From: Thermoflexus hugenholtzii JAD2
GTDB taxonomy: Bacteria > Chloroflexota > Dehalococcoidia > SHYB01
Assembly (NCBI GenBank): GCA_945861815.1
Contig: CAMAVV010000016.1
Span: 1 to 15,086 of the forward strand
DNA: 15,086 nucleotides
Reading direction: 5' to 3'
Position 1 is the stretch's first letter. Every line of letters starts with the position of its first letter. Below the pieces are notes generated by a model, which saw only the letters and a program-made list of their open reading frames with translations, made no database searches and was not told the origin of the DNA. This document shows, one piece after another, positions 14,547-15,086 of this stretch. The position numbers were made by a program, and so were the translations under genes.

Positions 14547-14576
14547 AGCTTCCTTGCCAGCCTCGCAGGACCAGCT
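14547..14576 (-). promoter_or_regulatory. PyrR-binding loop in pyr leader RNA
   Basis: TCCTGCGAGGCT (14570-14559) matches the PyrR-recognition consensus UCCNGNGAGGYU as I recall it. GGUC (14572-14569) pairs with GGCU (14562-14559), including two G-U pairs, and leaves the hexaloop CUGCGA, which fits CNGNGA. A purine-rich bulge GGCAAGGA (14558-14551) and a lower stem AGCU/AGCU (14576-14573 with 14550-14547) complete the fold. Binding by UMP-loaded PyrR would cover AAGGA, the ribosome site of the leader ORF. Confidence 0.85.
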
Positions 14577-14599
14577 TAAAGGCGCTCGATTCGTGTGAG

Positions 14600-14629
14600 A
14601 TTGTAGCACTCGACGTGCCGACTCGGCAA
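14600..14629 (-). promoter_or_regulatory. Promoter of the pyr operon
   Basis: On the minus strand, TTGCCG (14629-14624, 4 of 6) is followed after 18 nt by TACAAT (14605-14600, 5 of 6). Transcription would begin near 14594 and give a leader of about 145 nt that includes the PyrR-binding loop and terminator, so the position is consistent with the regulatory layout. Confidence 0.65.
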
Positions 14630-14640
14630 GGGCAGAGGTG

Positions 14641-14828
14641 AGGACAAAGATTTAGCCACTCCGGTGCAACACACGGAGTCCTCAGGAAAGGACAGATTCC
14701 ACCGATTACACAGATTTGAGATGGTGAAGAGGAGCAGGGAGCAAGAAGAAGGAACGTAGGAAGTCAGGAACTTAGGGAAGGATAATCGCGTTCTGATAGC
14801 TGCTTGCTTTTTGCTGCGCCTGCTTCAC
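14641..14828. other. Intergenic region between divergent pyr and CoA-transferase promoters
   Basis: No gene is seen here. There is a small inverted repeat ACTCCG/CGGAGT (14658-14663 and 14674-14679). The phrase CCACCGATTACACAGATTT (14699-14717) is of a kind often scattered in intergenic DNA of large bacterial genomes. A purine-rich low-complexity stretch (about 14716-14781) of irregular GAAG/GGAAG/AGGAAC units follows. Codon-like structure is absent in all frames. Confidence 0.4.
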
Positions 14829-14857
14829 TTGACACTCCCATATCAGGCTCCTACTAT
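14829..14857 (+). promoter_or_regulatory. Promoter of the CoA-transferase gene
   Basis: A perfect TTGACA (14829-14834) is 17 nt from TACTAT (14852-14857, 4 of 6). The start would be near 14864, only about 22 nt before the GTG start codon, giving a very short leader that still contains the AGAGG ribosome site. Confidence 0.6.
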
Positions 14858-14885
14858 TGAGCGAATCTGTTGGCCAGAGGTACTT

Positions 14886-15086
14886 GTGGCCCGCCTCCCG
14901 CTTCACGGCATCCGCCTTCTCGATATCACCGTCGTGTGGGCAGGCCCCTTCGCCTCGATGATGTCCGGCGATTTTGGCGCTGAAGTCATCCGCATCGAGT
15001 CGATCACCCAGCCCGGCCACATGACGCGCGGGCATCCGAACCCTCCGCCGAACGTCGTCTCCTCCCCGCGCGGCGCATATTACGTC
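14886..15086 (+). CDS. CaiB/BaiF-family (class III) CoA-transferase, N-terminal part (3' end outside window)
   Basis: Family III CoA-transferases move CoA between an acyl-CoA and a free carboxylic acid. The 67 visible codons give the family N-terminus: LPLHGIRLLDITVVWAGPFA followed by SGDFGAEVIRIES, matching the usual L-x-G-[IV]-R-V-L-D-x-[TS] then G-A-[ED]-V-I-K-[VI]-E pattern. The catalytic Asp lies further downstream, beyond the window. The GTG at 14886 is chosen because AGAGG (14876-14880) lies 5 nt before it and no better in-frame start is close. Substrate cannot be told from this part. The gene has its own promoter and is divergent from the pyr operon. Confidence 0.85.
   Translation, partial: MARLPLHGIRLLDITVVWAGPFASMMSGDFGAEVIRIESITQPGHMTRGHPNPPPNVVSSPRGAYYV

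Noticed and set aside
1..15086. CRISPR arrays, tRNA genes, insertion sequences, phage or defence genes
   Set aside because: No direct-repeat arrays, tRNA-like folds, transposase motifs or terminal inverted repeats were seen on either strand.

Overview
The window is a gene-dense, GC-rich bacterial chromosome segment with no mobile element, CRISPR array, tRNA or rRNA that I can see. A PyrR-type pyrimidine operon, a cluster of permease, amidohydrolase and SDR genes, and a CaiB/BaiF CoA-transferase together suggest a Chloroflexota-like bacterium (Dehalococcoidia/SAR202 type). That assignment is inference; only the gene content and the gram-positive-style PyrR control are seen.

Left part, + strand (1-4845): the 3' end of an enolase gene, then a promoter and two Dpp/Opp-type ABC permease genes. 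The second permease is unusually long, with two extra membrane segments. No binding protein or ATPase gene is in view. A phosphotriesterase-family metallohydrolase and an HSD17B4-like SDR oxidoreductase follow, 22-25 nt apart. Next, after a 226-nt gap with a promoter candidate, comes a GT20 trehalose-6-phosphate synthase (otsA, 5072-6466) with all expected active-site residues and no otsB nearby.

Right part, - strand (14629 down to 6473): one compact pyrimidine operon, pyrR-pyrB-pyrC-carA-(uracil-DNA glycosylase)-carB. It makes carbamoyl phosphate (CarAB), carbamoyl aspartate (PyrB) and dihydroorotate (PyrC). Adjacent genes overlap by 1-11 nt, except carB, which starts 11 nt after the glycosylase stop. 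carB converges on otsA with only 6 nt between stop codons. pyrD, pyrE and pyrF are not in the window.

The most interesting element is the pyr leader (about 14594-14450). It contains a clear PyrR-binding loop (UCCUGCGAGGCU) and a strong intrinsic terminator whose U-tract touches the pyrR start codon and whose 3' arm contains the pyrR Shine-Dalgarno. It also holds a 33-codon leader ORF, unannotated because of its size. The ORF's Shine-Dalgarno lies in the purine bulge of the PyrR-binding loop, and the ORF runs through the whole terminator to overlap the pyrR start. This suggests that PyrR controls translation of a leader peptide, which in turn decides termination and exposure of the pyrR ribosome-binding site. 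The far right holds the start of a CaiB/BaiF-family CoA-transferase gene, divergent from the pyr operon, with its own consensus promoter.
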